64,000 nt of DNA from Burkholderia sp. HI2500 (GCF_002223055.1 NZ_NKFL01000002.1:186001-250000); one strand, 5' to 3'. Shown: positions 16,907 to 26,163, counted from the stretch's first letter. Numbers and translations: made by a program. Notes: a model not told the origin generated them from the letters alone.

Positions 16907-19030
16907 TCAGAAGTCGATCTTCGCGCTCAGGCTCACCGTGCGCGGGTCGCCCGGCTTTACGTAGTCCGCGTACTGGTATTCCCAGTAACGGCGGTTCAGC
17001 ACGTTGTCGATCGACGCGCGCAGCGTCACGTCGTGGCGGCCGACCCGCGTCAGGTAGCGCGCGCCCGCGTTGACGACCAGAAAGCCCGGCGCGTCGAGGC
17101 CGCCGGCCGCGCGCAGCGGCGTCGCGCTGGTGAATTTCGCGTCGACGCCGAGCATCAGCCCCGGCACGCCCGGCACCGCATAGCCGAGGTCGCCGGCGAG
17201 CACGAAACGTGGCGCGCCCGCGACACGGTTGCCGTTGTTGCCGATCCCGTTCGCGTACCACGCGTCGAGCAGCATCGCGTCGACGCCTGCGTTCCAGCGT
17301 GCGCCGAATTTCGCGCGCGCACCGAACTCGATCCCCTGGATGATCGATTCGCCGTCCTGCACGTAGACGTTCGTGGCGTTCGCATATTCGGCGCTGCGCT
17401 GGATGCGGAACAGCGCGGCCGTCGCGCTCCAGCGCGCGTGCTCGCTCTTGATCCCCAGCTCGTATTGCTTGCTGCGCAGCGGCTTGAGCACTTGGCCGGC
17501 GTTCGCGTAGACGTCGTTCACGCGGCTGCCGGGCTCGAGCGATTCGGCGTAGCTCGCGTAAGCGGTCGTGGTCGGCGCGAGCTTGAACATCACCGCGAAC
17601 GTCGGCGTGACCACGCCGTTCTGGCGGTAGCCGGGATCCTCGGCGCCGCTCGCCTGGAACGAGCGCTGCTCGTAGTTCATGTAGCGCACGCCGGCGAGTA
17701 CCGACCACCGCTCGGTGAGCTGCACGGTGTCGCTCGCGAACAGCGATTTCTGCACGATCTCGCTCGTGCGGTACTGGATGAAGCCATGCGGGCTGTCGTA
17801 GCGGTATGGGTTCGGCGCATACAGGTTGCCGGCGCCGAGCGGCACGAACACGCTGTTCGCCGAATAGTCGTTCGCCTGCTTCTGCCACGACGCGCCGAGC
17901 ACGATCTGGTGGCTGAACGGGCCCGTGCGCACGTTGCCCTCGACCATCGCGCGCCACTGGCTGAAGCGGTGATCCTCCATCCCGACGTAGCGGCTGTCGG
18001 TGTAGTTGCCGGCCGCGTCCTGCAGGTACAGCGTGCTTTCGTTGCGGCGGCGCGTCGCCTTGCTGTAGCTGTACGCGACGTCGAGCTGCCAGTCGGGCGC
18101 GAGCTGGTATTGCAGCCCGGCCGTGTAGAGCTGCAGGTTCGTGTTCAGGTACTGGTCCTTGCCGCCGAGGTTCGTCGTGCCGCCGCTGATCGTCGCGGGC
18201 AGCGCGCCGCCCGGGTAGCTGCCGGTGAAGATCGACGGCGTCTGGCCCGTCGTGCGGCGGTCCTGGTACAGCGCGCCGAGCGTCACCGACAGGTCGCGCG
18301 TCAGGTTCGCCTGCAGCGCGAGCGAGACGCTGTCGCGGCGGATGTTGCCGTCGTTGTACGTCTTGCCTTCCTCGTGCGTCGCGTTCAGCCGCGCGCCGAA
18401 CATGCCGTTCGGCCCGAAGCGCTGGCCGAGATCGACGTGCTCGGTCCACACGTTGGTACTCCGGTAGCCGACGTCGACGCTGCGCACGGGCTCGACGCCC
18501 GGCTGCTTCGTCACGTAGTTGACGACGCCGCCGGGCGTCACGAAGCCGTACAGAAACCCGCCGAGCCCCTTCAGCAGCTCGACGCGGTCGAGCTGTTCGT
18601 ACGGCATCGTGATCCCGTACGTGACGAACGGCAGCCCGTCGATCTTGTAGCCGTTCTGCCAGTCGAGCTGCATGCCGCGCACGGTCATGTAGCTGGCCCA
18701 TGCGCTGTACGCGCCGCTGTTGTCGGACACCGAGGCGTCGTTCGCGAACACGTCGCCGAGCTTGTACGGCTGGCGTGCCTCGAGCTCCTCCGACGTGACG
18801 ATCGTCGTCGAGAACGGCGTGTCGAGCTGGCGGCGCGTGCCGAGCGCACCGGTGGAGAGCGTGTCGGTCAGGTGCTGCGGCGAGTCATGCGCAGCGGTGA
18901 CGTTGATGGCCGGCAGCGCCGTGGCGCCGCCGGGCGAATCGTCCGCGTGCGCGAGCGACGCGGCAAGGCAGGCAAGGGCGGCGGCCACACGACGTGGGCG
19001 GACAGGAGGACGGGCGAGGCTGACGGTCAT
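16907..19030 (-). CDS. TonB-dependent siderophore receptor
   Basis: A 707-residue outer-membrane receptor for ferric siderophores driven by TonB/ExbBD. Seen: a signal peptide (about 1-29, ending ASLAHA); a plug domain with PFSTTIVTSEELEAR and the DRVELLKGLGGFLYGFVTPGG motif; a long series of amphipathic beta strands; and a C-terminal strand ending SLSAKIDF with terminal Phe, required for BAM assembly. The ATG at 19030 is used because the signal peptide starts there; the frame is open to 19123 but would put extra residues in front of the signal. A Fur-box-like site lies directly upstream and is shared with the divergent PepSY gene. Ligand not identifiable. Confidence 0.95.
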   Translation of the reverse strand: MTVSLARPPVRPRRVAAALACLAASLAHADDSPGGATALPAINVTAAHDSPQHLTDTLSTGALGTRRQLDTPFSTTIVTSEELEARQPYKLGDVFANDASVSDNSGAYSAWASYMTVRGMQLDWQNGYKIDGLPFVTYGITMPYEQLDRVELLKGLGGFLYGFVTPGGVVNYVTKQPGVEPVRSVDVGYRSTNVWTEHVDLGQRFGPNGMFGARLNATHEEGKTYNDGNIRRDSVSLALQANLTRDLSVTLGALYQDRRTTGQTPSIFTGSYPGGALPATISGGTTNLGGKDQYLNTNLQLYTAGLQYQLAPDWQLDVAYSYSKATRRRNESTLYLQDAAGNYTDSRYVGMEDHRFSQWRAMVEGNVRTGPFSHQIVLGASWQKQANDYSANSVFVPLGAGNLYAPNPYRYDSPHGFIQYRTSEIVQKSLFASDTVQLTERWSVLAGVRYMNYEQRSFQASGAEDPGYRQNGVVTPTFAVMFKLAPTTTAYASYAESLEPGSRVNDVYANAGQVLKPLRSKQYELGIKSEHARWSATAALFRIQRSAEYANATNVYVQDGESIIQGIEFGARAKFGARWNAGVDAMLLDAWYANGIGNNGNRVAGAPRFVLAGDLGYAVPGVPGLMLGVDAKFTSATPLRAAGGLDAPGFLVVNAGARYLTRVGRHDVTLRASIDNVLNRRYWEYQYADYVKPGDPRTVSLSAKIDF

Positions 19031-19052
19031 GACGGGTAAGTAAAAATGCAAG

Positions 19053-19067
19053 TAAGAATCATTCGCA
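19053..19067. promoter_or_regulatory. Fur-box-like operator
   Basis: A 7-1-7 inverted repeat, TAAGAATcATTCGCA; each half matches the TGATAAT Fur half-site at 5 of 7 positions, and flanking AATGC/GCATT extends the symmetry. It lies 23 nt before the receptor start, consistent with iron repression of the receptor and perhaps of the divergent PepSY gene. Confidence 0.7.
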
Positions 19068-19256
19068 TTGCGATAAAATGTTGCGCATCGTATCAAAACC
19101 CGTCGAACGCGCAACAATTCCATGCCGCGTGCAAGGGCATCCGGCCTCGCCAGCGGCGGCCGGCCGGCTCGGGCGCGGCGCCTGACCGCAAATGACCTGC
19201 ATCCCGTTGAACCGGGGCCGCTCGTGCCGGCCCGCTTTCCCTTCCCAGGGCGCGCG

Positions 19257-20492
19257 ATGAACGCGTTCCTGCGACCGTTTCTCGTCCGCCTGCACCGCTG
19301 GTTCGGCCTCGCGATCGCGCTGTTCCTGTTCGTCGCGGGCCTTACCGGCGCGCTGATCGCGTGGGATCACGAGCTCGACGCGGCACTGAACCCGGACTTC
19401 TACACCGCCCGCAGCGATGCGGCGCCGCTTGATCCGCTCGCGCTCGCGACGCGCATCGAGGCCGCCGACCCGCGCGTGCAGGTGACCTATCTGCCGCTCG
19501 CGATCGAGCCGGGCCACACACTGCAGGCGGGCGTGATGCCGCGCACCGACCCGGCAACGGGCCAGCCGTACGCGCTCGGCTTCAGCCAGATCGCCGTCGA
19601 TCCCGCGACGGGCGCGGTGCAGGGCCGCCGCGAATGGGGCGCGCTGTCGGTCGCGCGGCTCGACTTGATGCCGTTCATCTACCGGCTGCACTATTCGCTG
19701 TTCCTGCCCGTGTACGGCGGGATCAACTTCGGGTTCTGGGTGATGGGCGTCGTCGGCATCGTGTGGGCGATCGACTGCCTGATCGCGCTCGTGCTCGCGT
19801 TTCCGAACCCGAAGAGCTGGCGCAAGTCGTTCGCGTTCCGCGTGCGCCGCGGCGGCTATCCGCTGGTGTTCGACCTGCACCGCTCGGGCGGTGTGTGGGT
19901 GTGGGGGCTGCTGCTGGTCGTCGCGGTCACGTCGATCTCGATGAACCTCGCCGTGCCCGTCGTGCGGCCGCTGGTATCGCTGGTGTCGCCGCTGGCCGAG
20001 ACGCCGTACACGAATCCCGAACATTTCCCGCCCGCCGCGCCGGGCAGCACGATCCTGCCGCGCGAGCGGATCGTCGAGATCGCGCGTGCGGCCGGGCGCG
20101 ACGCGGGTTTCGCCGCACCGCCCGGCGCGCTGCTGTTCGCGCCGGCGATGAATGCCTATGCGGTCGGGTTCTTCACGCCCGGCAACGATCACGGCGACGT
20201 CGGGCTCGGCAATGCGTGGCTTTACTGGGACGCTGTGACCGGCAAGCCCGTCGCCGCCCAGGTGCCGGGCCGTGGCTCGGCCGGCGACCTGTTCATGCAG
20301 GCGCAGTTTCCGCTGCACTCGGGGCGGATCGCCGGCGTCGCGGGGCGTGCCGCGGTGAGCGCGCTCGGTATCGTCATCGCGATGCTGAGCGTGACGGGCA
20401 TCTGCATCTGGGTGAAGAAGCGCAGCGCCCGCGTGCGGGCCGCGCGCAGCACGCGCTCGGTTGCGCCGGCGGCGTCGCGCGCCGCAAGGTGA
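19257..20492 (+). CDS. PepSY-associated TM helix (iron-regulated membrane) protein
   Basis: A 411-residue inner-membrane protein of the PepSY_TM family. Helices are seen at about 14-36 (LAIALFLFVAGLTGALIAWD), 155-185, 205-230 and near the C-terminus (AALGIVIAMLSVTGICIWV region), with a large periplasmic part between. Related proteins are often paired with siderophore receptors and, in some cases, reduce ferric siderophores. ATG 19257 is chosen because AGGG precedes it and the first helix follows at once; upstream in-frame ATG 19122 would add a non-conserved arginine-rich leader. Divergent to the TonB receptor, so probably co-regulated by Fur. Confidence 0.85.
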   Translation: MNAFLRPFLVRLHRWFGLAIALFLFVAGLTGALIAWDHELDAALNPDFYTARSDAAPLDPLALATRIEAADPRVQVTYLPLAIEPGHTLQAGVMPRTDPATGQPYALGFSQIAVDPATGAVQGRREWGALSVARLDLMPFIYRLHYSLFLPVYGGINFGFWVMGVVGIVWAIDCLIALVLAFPNPKSWRKSFAFRVRRGGYPLVFDLHRSGGVWVWGLLLVVAVTSISMNLAVPVVRPLVSLVSPLAETPYTNPEHFPPAAPGSTILPRERIVEIARAAGRDAGFAAPPGALLFAPAMNAYAVGFFTPGNDHGDVGLGNAWLYWDAVTGKPVAAQVPGRGSAGDLFMQAQFPLHSGRIAGVAGRAAVSALGIVIAMLSVTGICIWVKKRSARVRAARSTRSVAPAASRAAR

Positions 20493-20579
20493 GGGGTGGC
20501 GCGCAGCGCTTCGTGAGCGGTGAGCGGGCGGCGTAACCCGCGTTGGGCCGCGGGGACCGGCGGTCGGTCGGCAGCTGCC

Positions 20580-20633
20580 CGCGCCGTCGGCCTGCCTCGC
20601 GCCGTCGGCCCGCCTCGTGCCGTCAGCCCGCCT
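20580..20633. repeat. 18-bp tandem repeat, three units, at the 3' end of tag
   Basis: Three 18-bp units (CGCGCCGTCGGCCTGCCT and variants with 1-4 differences) lie head to tail; the last carries the stop codon of tag on the other strand. Copy number may vary among strains. Confidence 0.75.
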
Positions 20634-21225
20634 TGCGCCGGCGTGCGGGCGGCTTGCCGCCGAGCGCCGCGCATTGCCCGTGGCACGGGCAACCGACCTC
20701 GTGATCGTTGACCATGCCGGTGGCCTGCATCAGCGCATAGCAGATGGTCGAACCGACGAACTTGCAGCCGTACGCCTTCAGCGCCTTGCTGAGCGCGTCG
20801 GACTGTTCGGTCGACGCGGGCGCGTCGCGGTACGACTGCCACGCGTTCTGGACCGGCGTATCGCCGACGAACGACCACAGGAACGCGGCGAGCGACCCAT
20901 GCTCTTCGCGGATGCGCTGCACGGCGCGCGCATTGGTGACCGCCGATTCGACCTTCGCGCGGTTGCGCACGATGCCGGGATTCTCCAGCAGCTTCTCGAT
21001 GCGTTTCGGCGTGAAGCGCGCGACGGCATCGACGTCGAAATCCGCAAAGGCTTCGCGATAGCCCGCGCGCTTGTTCAGGATCGTCGACCACGACAACCCG
21101 GCCTGCGCGCCTTCCAGGATCAGCATTTCGAACAGGTGGCGATCGTCGTGCGACGGCACGCCCCACTCGGTATCGTGATAGTGAGCATCCGCTTCCGTCT
21201 TCACCCAGTTGCACCGCTGCGACAT
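20623..21225 (-). CDS. tag: DNA-3-methyladenine glycosylase I
   Basis: A 200-residue Tag. It cuts 3-methyladenine from alkylated DNA, starting base-excision repair. The zinc ligands are recognisable: Cys5 in MSQRC, a His in DAHYHDTEWG near 15-17, and His/Cys in the C-terminal NDHEVGCPCH block. The helix-hairpin region with LEGAQAGLSWSTIL and the FVGSTICYALMQATGMVNDH block are typical. C-terminal KPPARRRKAG is a basic tail produced partly from the 18-bp tandem repeat. Apparently monocistronic. Confidence 0.96.
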   Translation of the reverse strand: MSQRCNWVKTEADAHYHDTEWGVPSHDDRHLFEMLILEGAQAGLSWSTILNKRAGYREAFADFDVDAVARFTPKRIEKLLENPGIVRNRAKVESAVTNARAVQRIREEHGSLAAFLWSFVGDTPVQNAWQSYRDAPASTEQSDALSKALKAYGCKFVGSTICYALMQATGMVNDHEVGCPCHGQCAALGGKPPARRRKAG

Positions 21226-21367
21226 CGTCTGCCTCGCATTTCGTATCGATTCGATCGCGTCAGCATAGCGGAAGCCCTTTTCACGGAACAGCCGGCCGAA
21301 CGGCAGATGGGCGCGCGGCGCCGATCCGGTTAAGCTTGGCGCCTGTTCGAATCAGCGGGATGAAGGC

Positions 21368-22249
21368 ATGGCGGCATTACTTTTTGCGATCGGCATCGAC
21401 GGCGGCGGCACGGGCACGCGCGCGGTGCTGGCCGACCGGCACGGGCGCGAGCTCGCGCAGGGGCGCGGCGGCCCGTCAGGGCTCGGGCTCGGCATCGAGC
21501 GCGCGTGGGCGTCGATCGGCGCAGCCTGCGCGGATGCATTCACCCAGGCCGGTCATGCATTCGACTGGTCGCAGTGCGCGCTCGGCTGCGGGCTCGCGGG
21601 CGTCAACAATGCGGCGTGGCTGGCCGCGTTCCGCGCGCAGGCACCGCTCGGCGCGCTCGCGGTCGAGAGCGACGCGTATACGACCGTCGTCGGCGCGCAC
21701 GGCGGCGCGCCGGGGTTGATCGTCGCGCTCGGCACCGGCAGCATCGCCGCGGCGCTCGATGCGGCCGGCGCGTGCCGCATCGCCGGCGGCTTCGGCTTCC
21801 CGTCCGGCGACGAGGCGAGCGGCGCATGGCTCGGCGTGCGCGCGCTCGCGTATGCGCAGCAGGCGCTCGACGGCCGCGTGCCGCGCGATGCGTTCGCCAC
21901 CGCGCTGCTCGCGGAAACGGGCGCGCAGGATCGCGACGCGCTCGTCCAGTGGTCGTGCGATGCGAACCAGACGATCTACGCGCGGCTTGCGCCGATCGTG
22001 TTCGCGCATCGTGCGCATCCGGTCGCGGCCGCGCTGATCGCGCAGGCGGGCGACGAGATCGGCAAGATGATCGACGCGCTCGATCCGCAGCGGGCGCTGC
22101 CGGTTGCGCTGTGCGGCGGATTGGCGGACGCCCTCGCTCCGGCCGTGCCGGCACGCCATGCCGTCCGGCTGCGCGCGCCGCTCGACGATTCCGCGCACGG
22201 CGCGCTGCGGCTCGCGCTGCAGGCGTTGCGGGCGGCGGAAGGGGGCTGA
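21368..22249 (+). CDS. BadF/BadG/BcrA/BcrD-type ATPase (glucosamine/GlcNAc kinase-like)
   Basis: A 293-residue ASKHA-fold protein. The phosphate-1 loop is seen at AIGIDGGGTGTRAVL (7-21), the phosphate-2 region at VALGTGSIAAALD, and the adenosine motif near ALCGGLADALAP. The length and layout match bacterial glucosamine kinase/N-acetylglucosamine kinase relatives (GspK type), which phosphorylate amino sugars using ATP. GGATGAAGGC precedes the ATG. The gene is followed 9 nt later by a run of 14 G. Substrate not proven. Confidence 0.82.
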   Translation: MAALLFAIGIDGGGTGTRAVLADRHGRELAQGRGGPSGLGLGIERAWASIGAACADAFTQAGHAFDWSQCALGCGLAGVNNAAWLAAFRAQAPLGALAVESDAYTTVVGAHGGAPGLIVALGTGSIAAALDAAGACRIAGGFGFPSGDEASGAWLGVRALAYAQQALDGRVPRDAFATALLAETGAQDRDALVQWSCDANQTIYARLAPIVFAHRAHPVAAALIAQAGDEIGKMIDALDPQRALPVALCGGLADALAPAVPARHAVRLRAPLDDSAHGALRLALQALRAAEGG

Positions 22250-22258
22250 CGGCGTTTC

Positions 22259-22272
22259 GGGGGGGGGGGGGG
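22259..22272. repeat. Homopolymer tract G14
   Basis: Fourteen consecutive G residues in the 142-bp gap between the kinase-like and Cof phosphatase genes. Such tracts slip during replication and are also error-prone in sequencing. Confidence 0.95.
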
Positions 22273-22391
22273 ATGGAGGCGCACCGCAACCGCGCCGCTG
22301 GCGGCAATCGACCGGGAACCGTCCGGCGGGCAACCGGGCACGACGTTAGAATGGCCGTTCCGCAGAGCCCTGAGCGCCATTCTTCCGTCCC

Positions 22392-23216
22392 ATGTACAAA
22401 GTCATCGCCACCGATCTCGACGGTACCCTGCTGAACAGCGACCACCAGCTCGATCCGTACACGATCGACACCGTCCGCCGGCTCGACCGCGACGGCCTGC
22501 AGTTCGTGATCGCCACCGGGCGCCATTACGCGGACGTCGCCGGCATTCGCGACGTGCTCGGCATCCGGCCGTACCTGATCACGTCGAACGGCGCGCGTGT
22601 GCATGCACCGGACGACACGACGATCCACGCGCAGGACATCGATCCGGCGATCGTCCGCGGCCTCGTGCAGCCGGATGTCGTCGGCGCGCATGGCCGCGTG
22701 ATCGTCAACCTGTTCACCGACCAGGGCTGGCTGATCGACCGCGATGCGCCGCACCTGCTCGAATTCCACCAGGATTCGGGCTTCCGCTACGACGTGATCG
22801 ACATGCCCGCGCATGACGGCGCGGATATCGCGAAAGTGCTGTACATCGGCGATCCGGCGGATCTGGCGGTCGTCGCCGAGCAGATGCGCGTGCGCTTCGG
22901 CGATGCGCTGTACGTCACGTACTCGCTGCCCGACTGCCTCGAGGTGATGACCGCGAACGTGTCGAAGGGCCGCGCGCTGCGCTCGGTGCTCGCACGGCTC
23001 GGCGTCGACACCGGCCACTGCATCGCGTTCGGCGACAACATGAACGATATCGACCTGCTCGAAACCGCCGGCCACGCGTTCATGATGAACAACGCGAATC
23101 CCGACCTGATCGCGCGGCTCCCGCACATCCCGCGGATCGGCAACAACTTCGATTCGGGCGTCGCCCGTCACCTGCGCACGCTGTTCTCGCTCGAAGACAA
23201 CGTCGCCGCCTCCTGA
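22392..23216 (+). CDS. Cof-type HAD phosphatase
   Basis: A 274-residue HAD-superfamily hydrolase, type IIB (Cof). The nucleophile aspartates are in ATDLDGTLLNSDH (D8 and D10), motif II in FVIATGR, the lysine motif in SKGRALRSVLARLG and the metal aspartates in FGDNMNDIDLLETAG. Members dephosphorylate sugar phosphates, pyridoxal phosphate or FMN-like compounds with loose specificity. It starts 142 nt after the amino-sugar kinase-like gene; the G14 tract lies between. Confidence 0.95.
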   Translation: MYKVIATDLDGTLLNSDHQLDPYTIDTVRRLDRDGLQFVIATGRHYADVAGIRDVLGIRPYLITSNGARVHAPDDTTIHAQDIDPAIVRGLVQPDVVGAHGRVIVNLFTDQGWLIDRDAPHLLEFHQDSGFRYDVIDMPAHDGADIAKVLYIGDPADLAVVAEQMRVRFGDALYVTYSLPDCLEVMTANVSKGRALRSVLARLGVDTGHCIAFGDNMNDIDLLETAGHAFMMNNANPDLIARLPHIPRIGNNFDSGVARHLRTLFSLEDNVAAS

Positions 23217-23240
23217 GCGCGCTGCCGGCGCGGAAATGAA

Positions 23241-23263
23241 AAACGGGCGCCAGTGGCGCCCGT
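23241..23263 (-). terminator. Terminator of aqpZ
   Basis: A 9-bp GC stem (ACGGGCGCC / GGCGCCCGT, 3-nt loop). Read leftward it is followed by TTTTTCATTT, so it should stop the aqpZ transcript; on the other strand it has no T tract. Confidence 0.8.
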
Positions 23264-23334
23264 CGAAATGACCTGCCTCGATCTTCTTCGACAGCGTGAG
23301 GCTCGCTGCTCTGCTCGCTTGACCCCGTAGTGTT

Positions 23335-24078
23335 TTATTCGCTTGTGCGAGCCGATGCCGGCAGCAGGTCGACGGCGTCGTCACGCCCCGCGACCAGCGG
23401 ATAGATGATCCCGGCGAGTACCGCGCCGATGATCGGTGCCACCCAGAACAGCCAGAGCTGACCGATCGCATCGCCGCCCACGAACAGCGCGGGGCCGGTC
23501 GAGCGGGCCGGGTTCACCGACGTGTTGGTGACCGGGATCGAGATCAGGTGGATCAGCGTCAGGCACAGGCCGATCGCGATCGGCGCAAAGCCGGCCGGCA
23601 CGCCGCGCTTGTCGGTGGCGCCCAGGATCACGAACAGGAAGAAGCCCGTCATCACGACTTCGCAAATGAACGCCGAACTGAGTGCGTAGTGGCCGGGCGA
23701 GCGTTCGCCGAAGCCGTTCGTCGCGAAGCCGCTGCCGACGACGTCGAAGCCCGGCTTGCCGGTCGCGATCAGGTACAGCACGAACGCGCCGAGCGTCGCG
23801 CCGACCACCTGCGCGACGATGTACGGCACGAGATCGCGTGCGGGGAAGCGGCCGGCGACCGTCAGGCCGACGCTCACCGCCGGATTCAGGTGGCAGCCCG
23901 AAATGTGGCCAATTGCGAATGCCATCGTCAGCACGGTCAGGCCGAAGGCAAGTGCGACGCCGGCAAAGCCGATGCCGAGGCCCGGAAAGGCGGCGGCCAG
24001 CACGGCGCTTCCGCACCCGCCGAGCACCAGCCAGAACGTGCCGAATACCTCTGCAGCGAGACGCTGAGAAAGATTCAT
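23335..24078 (-). CDS. aqpZ: Aquaporin Z
   Basis: A 247-residue MIP-family water channel with six membrane helices and two re-entrant NPA loops (NPA at 65-67 and 189-191). The selectivity filter residues typical of water-only channels are present: a phenylalanine near 43, His177 in [12 protein letters not shown] and Arg192 after the second NPA. A longer-than-usual extracellular loop around 110-130 is present. ATG 24078 is preceded by AAGGACCTC-type purine-rich sequence. Single gene with its own terminator. Confidence 0.97.
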   Translation of the reverse strand: MNLSQRLAAEVFGTFWLVLGGCGSAVLAAAFPGLGIGFAGVALAFGLTVLTMAFAIGHISGCHLNPAVSVGLTVAGRFPARDLVPYIVAQVVGATLGAFVLYLIATGKPGFDVVGSGFATNGFGERSPGHYALSSAFICEVVMTGFFLFVILGATDKRGVPAGFAPIAIGLCLTLIHLISIPVTNTSVNPARSTGPALFVGGDAIGQLWLFWVAPIIGAVLAGIIYPLVAGRDDAVDLLPASARTSE

Positions 24079-24378
24079 GTAAGGACCTCGTTCAAGTCGA
24101 TTGAAGACAACCGGACGACGCGACGGATTTAAACCGTCACCCGGAATTGGTCTGGATTATAGGAAATGAATCGGGTCGGGGAGGGTCAACGATTGTTAAA
24201 TTTGAATAGCTGACGAATGCCTTTTATTAGAATAAGTCCGCATTCTCGATATAGTCGAATCGGTTAAAGATGACAGCATTCATTTCAAAGGGCAGGGCGG
24301 CAGTGCGGATGGCGTAACGGATGTTGGTGTCCCGGCCGGATTCGCCGGGGCCGCATCATCGAAAAGGGGAGTCAAAAA
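24079..24378. other. Divergent aqpZ/hns intergenic region
   Basis: A 300-bp AT-richer gap. The best promoter candidate for the rightward H-NS gene is TTGAAT (24202-24207), 17 bp, TATTAG (24225-24230), giving a leader of about 140 nt. Nothing else recognised. Confidence 0.45.
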
Positions 24379-24675
24379 ATGTCTCAATACGCGAAGCTCA
24401 AGGCGCAGATCGCCGATCTGCAGGCCCAGGCGGACGATGTGCGCCGCCAGGAAGTGGCGGCGGTGATTGCGGAAGTCCAGCAAAAGATTGCCGAATATGG
24501 GCTGACTGCCCAGGATCTGGGCTTCGCGGAGCGAGCGAAGCGCGGGCGTCCGCCGAAGAAGGCGCCGCTGCCCCCGAAATACCGCGATCCGAAGTCGGGC
24601 GCGACCTGGAGCGGGCGTGGCAAGCCGCCGAATTGGATCGTCGGTAAAAACCGCGATCGTTTCCTCATCGAATGA
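24379..24675 (+). CDS. H-NS family nucleoid protein, paralogue 1
   Basis: A 98-residue H-NS/BpH3/Bv3F-type protein: coiled-coil oligomerisation region at about 1-48 (QIADLQAQADDVRRQEVAAV), a basic hinge (RAKRGRPPKKA) and the C-terminal DNA-binding core with KYRDPKSGATWSGRGKPPNW. These proteins bind AT-rich DNA in the minor groove and silence foreign genes. GGGGAGTC precedes the ATG. A bidirectional terminator follows at once. A second paralogue lies at 60525-60818. Confidence 0.93.
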   Translation: MSQYAKLKAQIADLQAQADDVRRQEVAAVIAEVQQKIAEYGLTAQDLGFAERAKRGRPPKKAPLPPKYRDPKSGATWSGRGKPPNWIVGKNRDRFLIE

Positions 24676-24688
24676 CCGAAAGCCCAAA

Positions 24689-24722
24689 CAAAAGAGCCGC
24701 ATCGAGATGCGGCTCTTTTGTT
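24689..24722. terminator. Bidirectional terminator between hns and glycosyltransferase
   Basis: A perfect 14-bp stem (CAAAAGAGCCGCAT and complement) with a CGAG tetraloop and A/T flanks on both sides; it serves both converging genes. Confidence 0.92.
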
Positions 24723-24780
24723 ATCCGCGCCAATTTCGGCGCGGATTGGATTACGGCATATTTCCTTGCGGCATTCCGTG

Positions 24781-25845
24781 TCAGGCGCCGGCGACCCGGC
24801 GCAATGCCGGTTGACGGGCTCCCGTGCAAAGCGATTCGTAAGTTTCGACATATCGCTGCGCCATCGCCTTCGAGCTGAAGCGCGTATCGAAACGTTCGCG
24901 GATGGCGGTGCGCGACAGGCTGTCGATCCGGTGCAGCGCGCCGACCGCGCCCTGCACGTCCTCGACGATGAAGCCGGTCACGCCGTCCTCGATCACTTCG
25001 GGCACCGAGCCGCGGTTGAACGCGACGACCGGCGTGCCGCAGGCCATCGCCTCGATCATCACCAGGCCGAACGGCTCCGGCCAGTCGATCGGGAACAGCA
25101 GCGCCTTCGCGCCGGACAGGAACGCGGGCTTCTGCGCCTCGTTGATCTCGCCGATGAATTCGACGTGCGCCTGGTCGAGCAGCGGCTCGATCACTTCCTT
25201 GAAGTAGTCGGCGTCGGCCTTGTCGACCTTCGCGGCGATCTTCAGCGGCAGCCCGCTTTGCGCGGCGATCCGGATCGCGGTGTCGACGCGCTTTTCCGGG
25301 CAGATCCGGCCGAGGAACGCGAGGTATTCGGGCTTCACGCCCGGTTGCGGCGTGAGCAGCGTGTCGGGCAGCCCGTGATACACGGTGCCGGCCCACGCGG
25401 CCTGCGGCAGCGGCTTGCGCTGGTTGTTCGAGATCGACACAACCGGCGCGTCCGGGAACGCATCGAACACGGGCTGCAGTTCCGGCAGGTCGAGGCGGCC
25501 GTGCAGCGTCGTCACGTACGGCGTGTCGAGGCGCGACATCAGCGGGAACGGCAGGTAGTCGAGGTGGAAGTGCAGCACGTCGAATTCGTGCGCGACCCGG
25601 GCGACCTTTTCGAGGAGCCGCATATGGGGCGCCATCGAATCGCGGATCGACGGGTCGAGCCGCAGTGCGCGCGGCCAGGCCGCCTCGAGTCGGGCCGACG
25701 TGACGGAGTCGCCGCTGGCAAACAGGGTCACGTCATGGCCGAGATCGACGAGCGCCTCGGTGAGGTAGGACACGACACGCTCGGTGCCGCCGTAGAGTTT
25801 CGGCGGAACGGCTTCGTAAAGCGGCGCGATCTGGGCAATTCGCAT
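24781..25845 (-). CDS. Glycosyltransferase family 4 protein
   Basis: A 354-residue GT-B enzyme. The N-terminal domain starts MRIAQIAPLYEAVPPKLYGG with the usual glycine loop, and the donor-binding domain carries WPEPFGLVMIEAMACGTPVV with the EX7E-type motif and the GSVPEVIEDGVTGF loop. AGGAG lies 8 nt before ATG 25845. It is a single gene, converging on H-NS. Not obviously part of the flagellar set: no motility gene is co-transcribed, and the acceptor is unknown; related genes make exopolysaccharide or trehalose-like glycans. Confidence 0.88.
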   Translation of the reverse strand: MRIAQIAPLYEAVPPKLYGGTERVVSYLTEALVDLGHDVTLFASGDSVTSARLEAAWPRALRLDPSIRDSMAPHMRLLEKVARVAHEFDVLHFHLDYLPFPLMSRLDTPYVTTLHGRLDLPELQPVFDAFPDAPVVSISNNQRKPLPQAAWAGTVYHGLPDTLLTPQPGVKPEYLAFLGRICPEKRVDTAIRIAAQSGLPLKIAAKVDKADADYFKEVIEPLLDQAHVEFIGEINEAQKPAFLSGAKALLFPIDWPEPFGLVMIEAMACGTPVVAFNRGSVPEVIEDGVTGFIVEDVQGAVGALHRIDSLSRTAIRERFDTRFSSKAMAQRYVETYESLCTGARQPALRRVAGA

Positions 25846-26141
25846 GGATGTTCTCCTGTTTCGACCCGGGGCGCGGTGGCGCCGACGCGGGTCCCGTGCA
25901 ACGTTGCGGAACTCGCCGGCGTACGCGGTTGGCGGTACGTGGCCGTGCCCTGGGCGGGGTGCGCGGGGCTTCGGACGGCAAGCTGCGGGGCGGGCCGGCA
26001 CGGCTCGCGCCGCCGCCCATTGGAGTCCATTATCGATATCGCCCTGAGGGGTTCGAGTGTTTTTTCAAACACTTAAGGCTTGTTACACGATGAAATACGC
26101 GAAAACCCCGATAAAAAGGGTGCGGAAACAGAAATAGAGAT

Positions 26142-26163
26142 AGACGCAACTATTGTTGCGTCT
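26142..26163. promoter_or_regulatory. Palindromic operator candidate over the flhDC -35
   Basis: A perfect 9-bp inverted repeat (AGACGCAAC, 4-nt TATT spacer, GTTGCGTCT) spans the -35 hexamer of the flhDC promoter. A protein bound there would block RNA polymerase. No T tract follows, so it is not a terminator. Confidence 0.55.
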
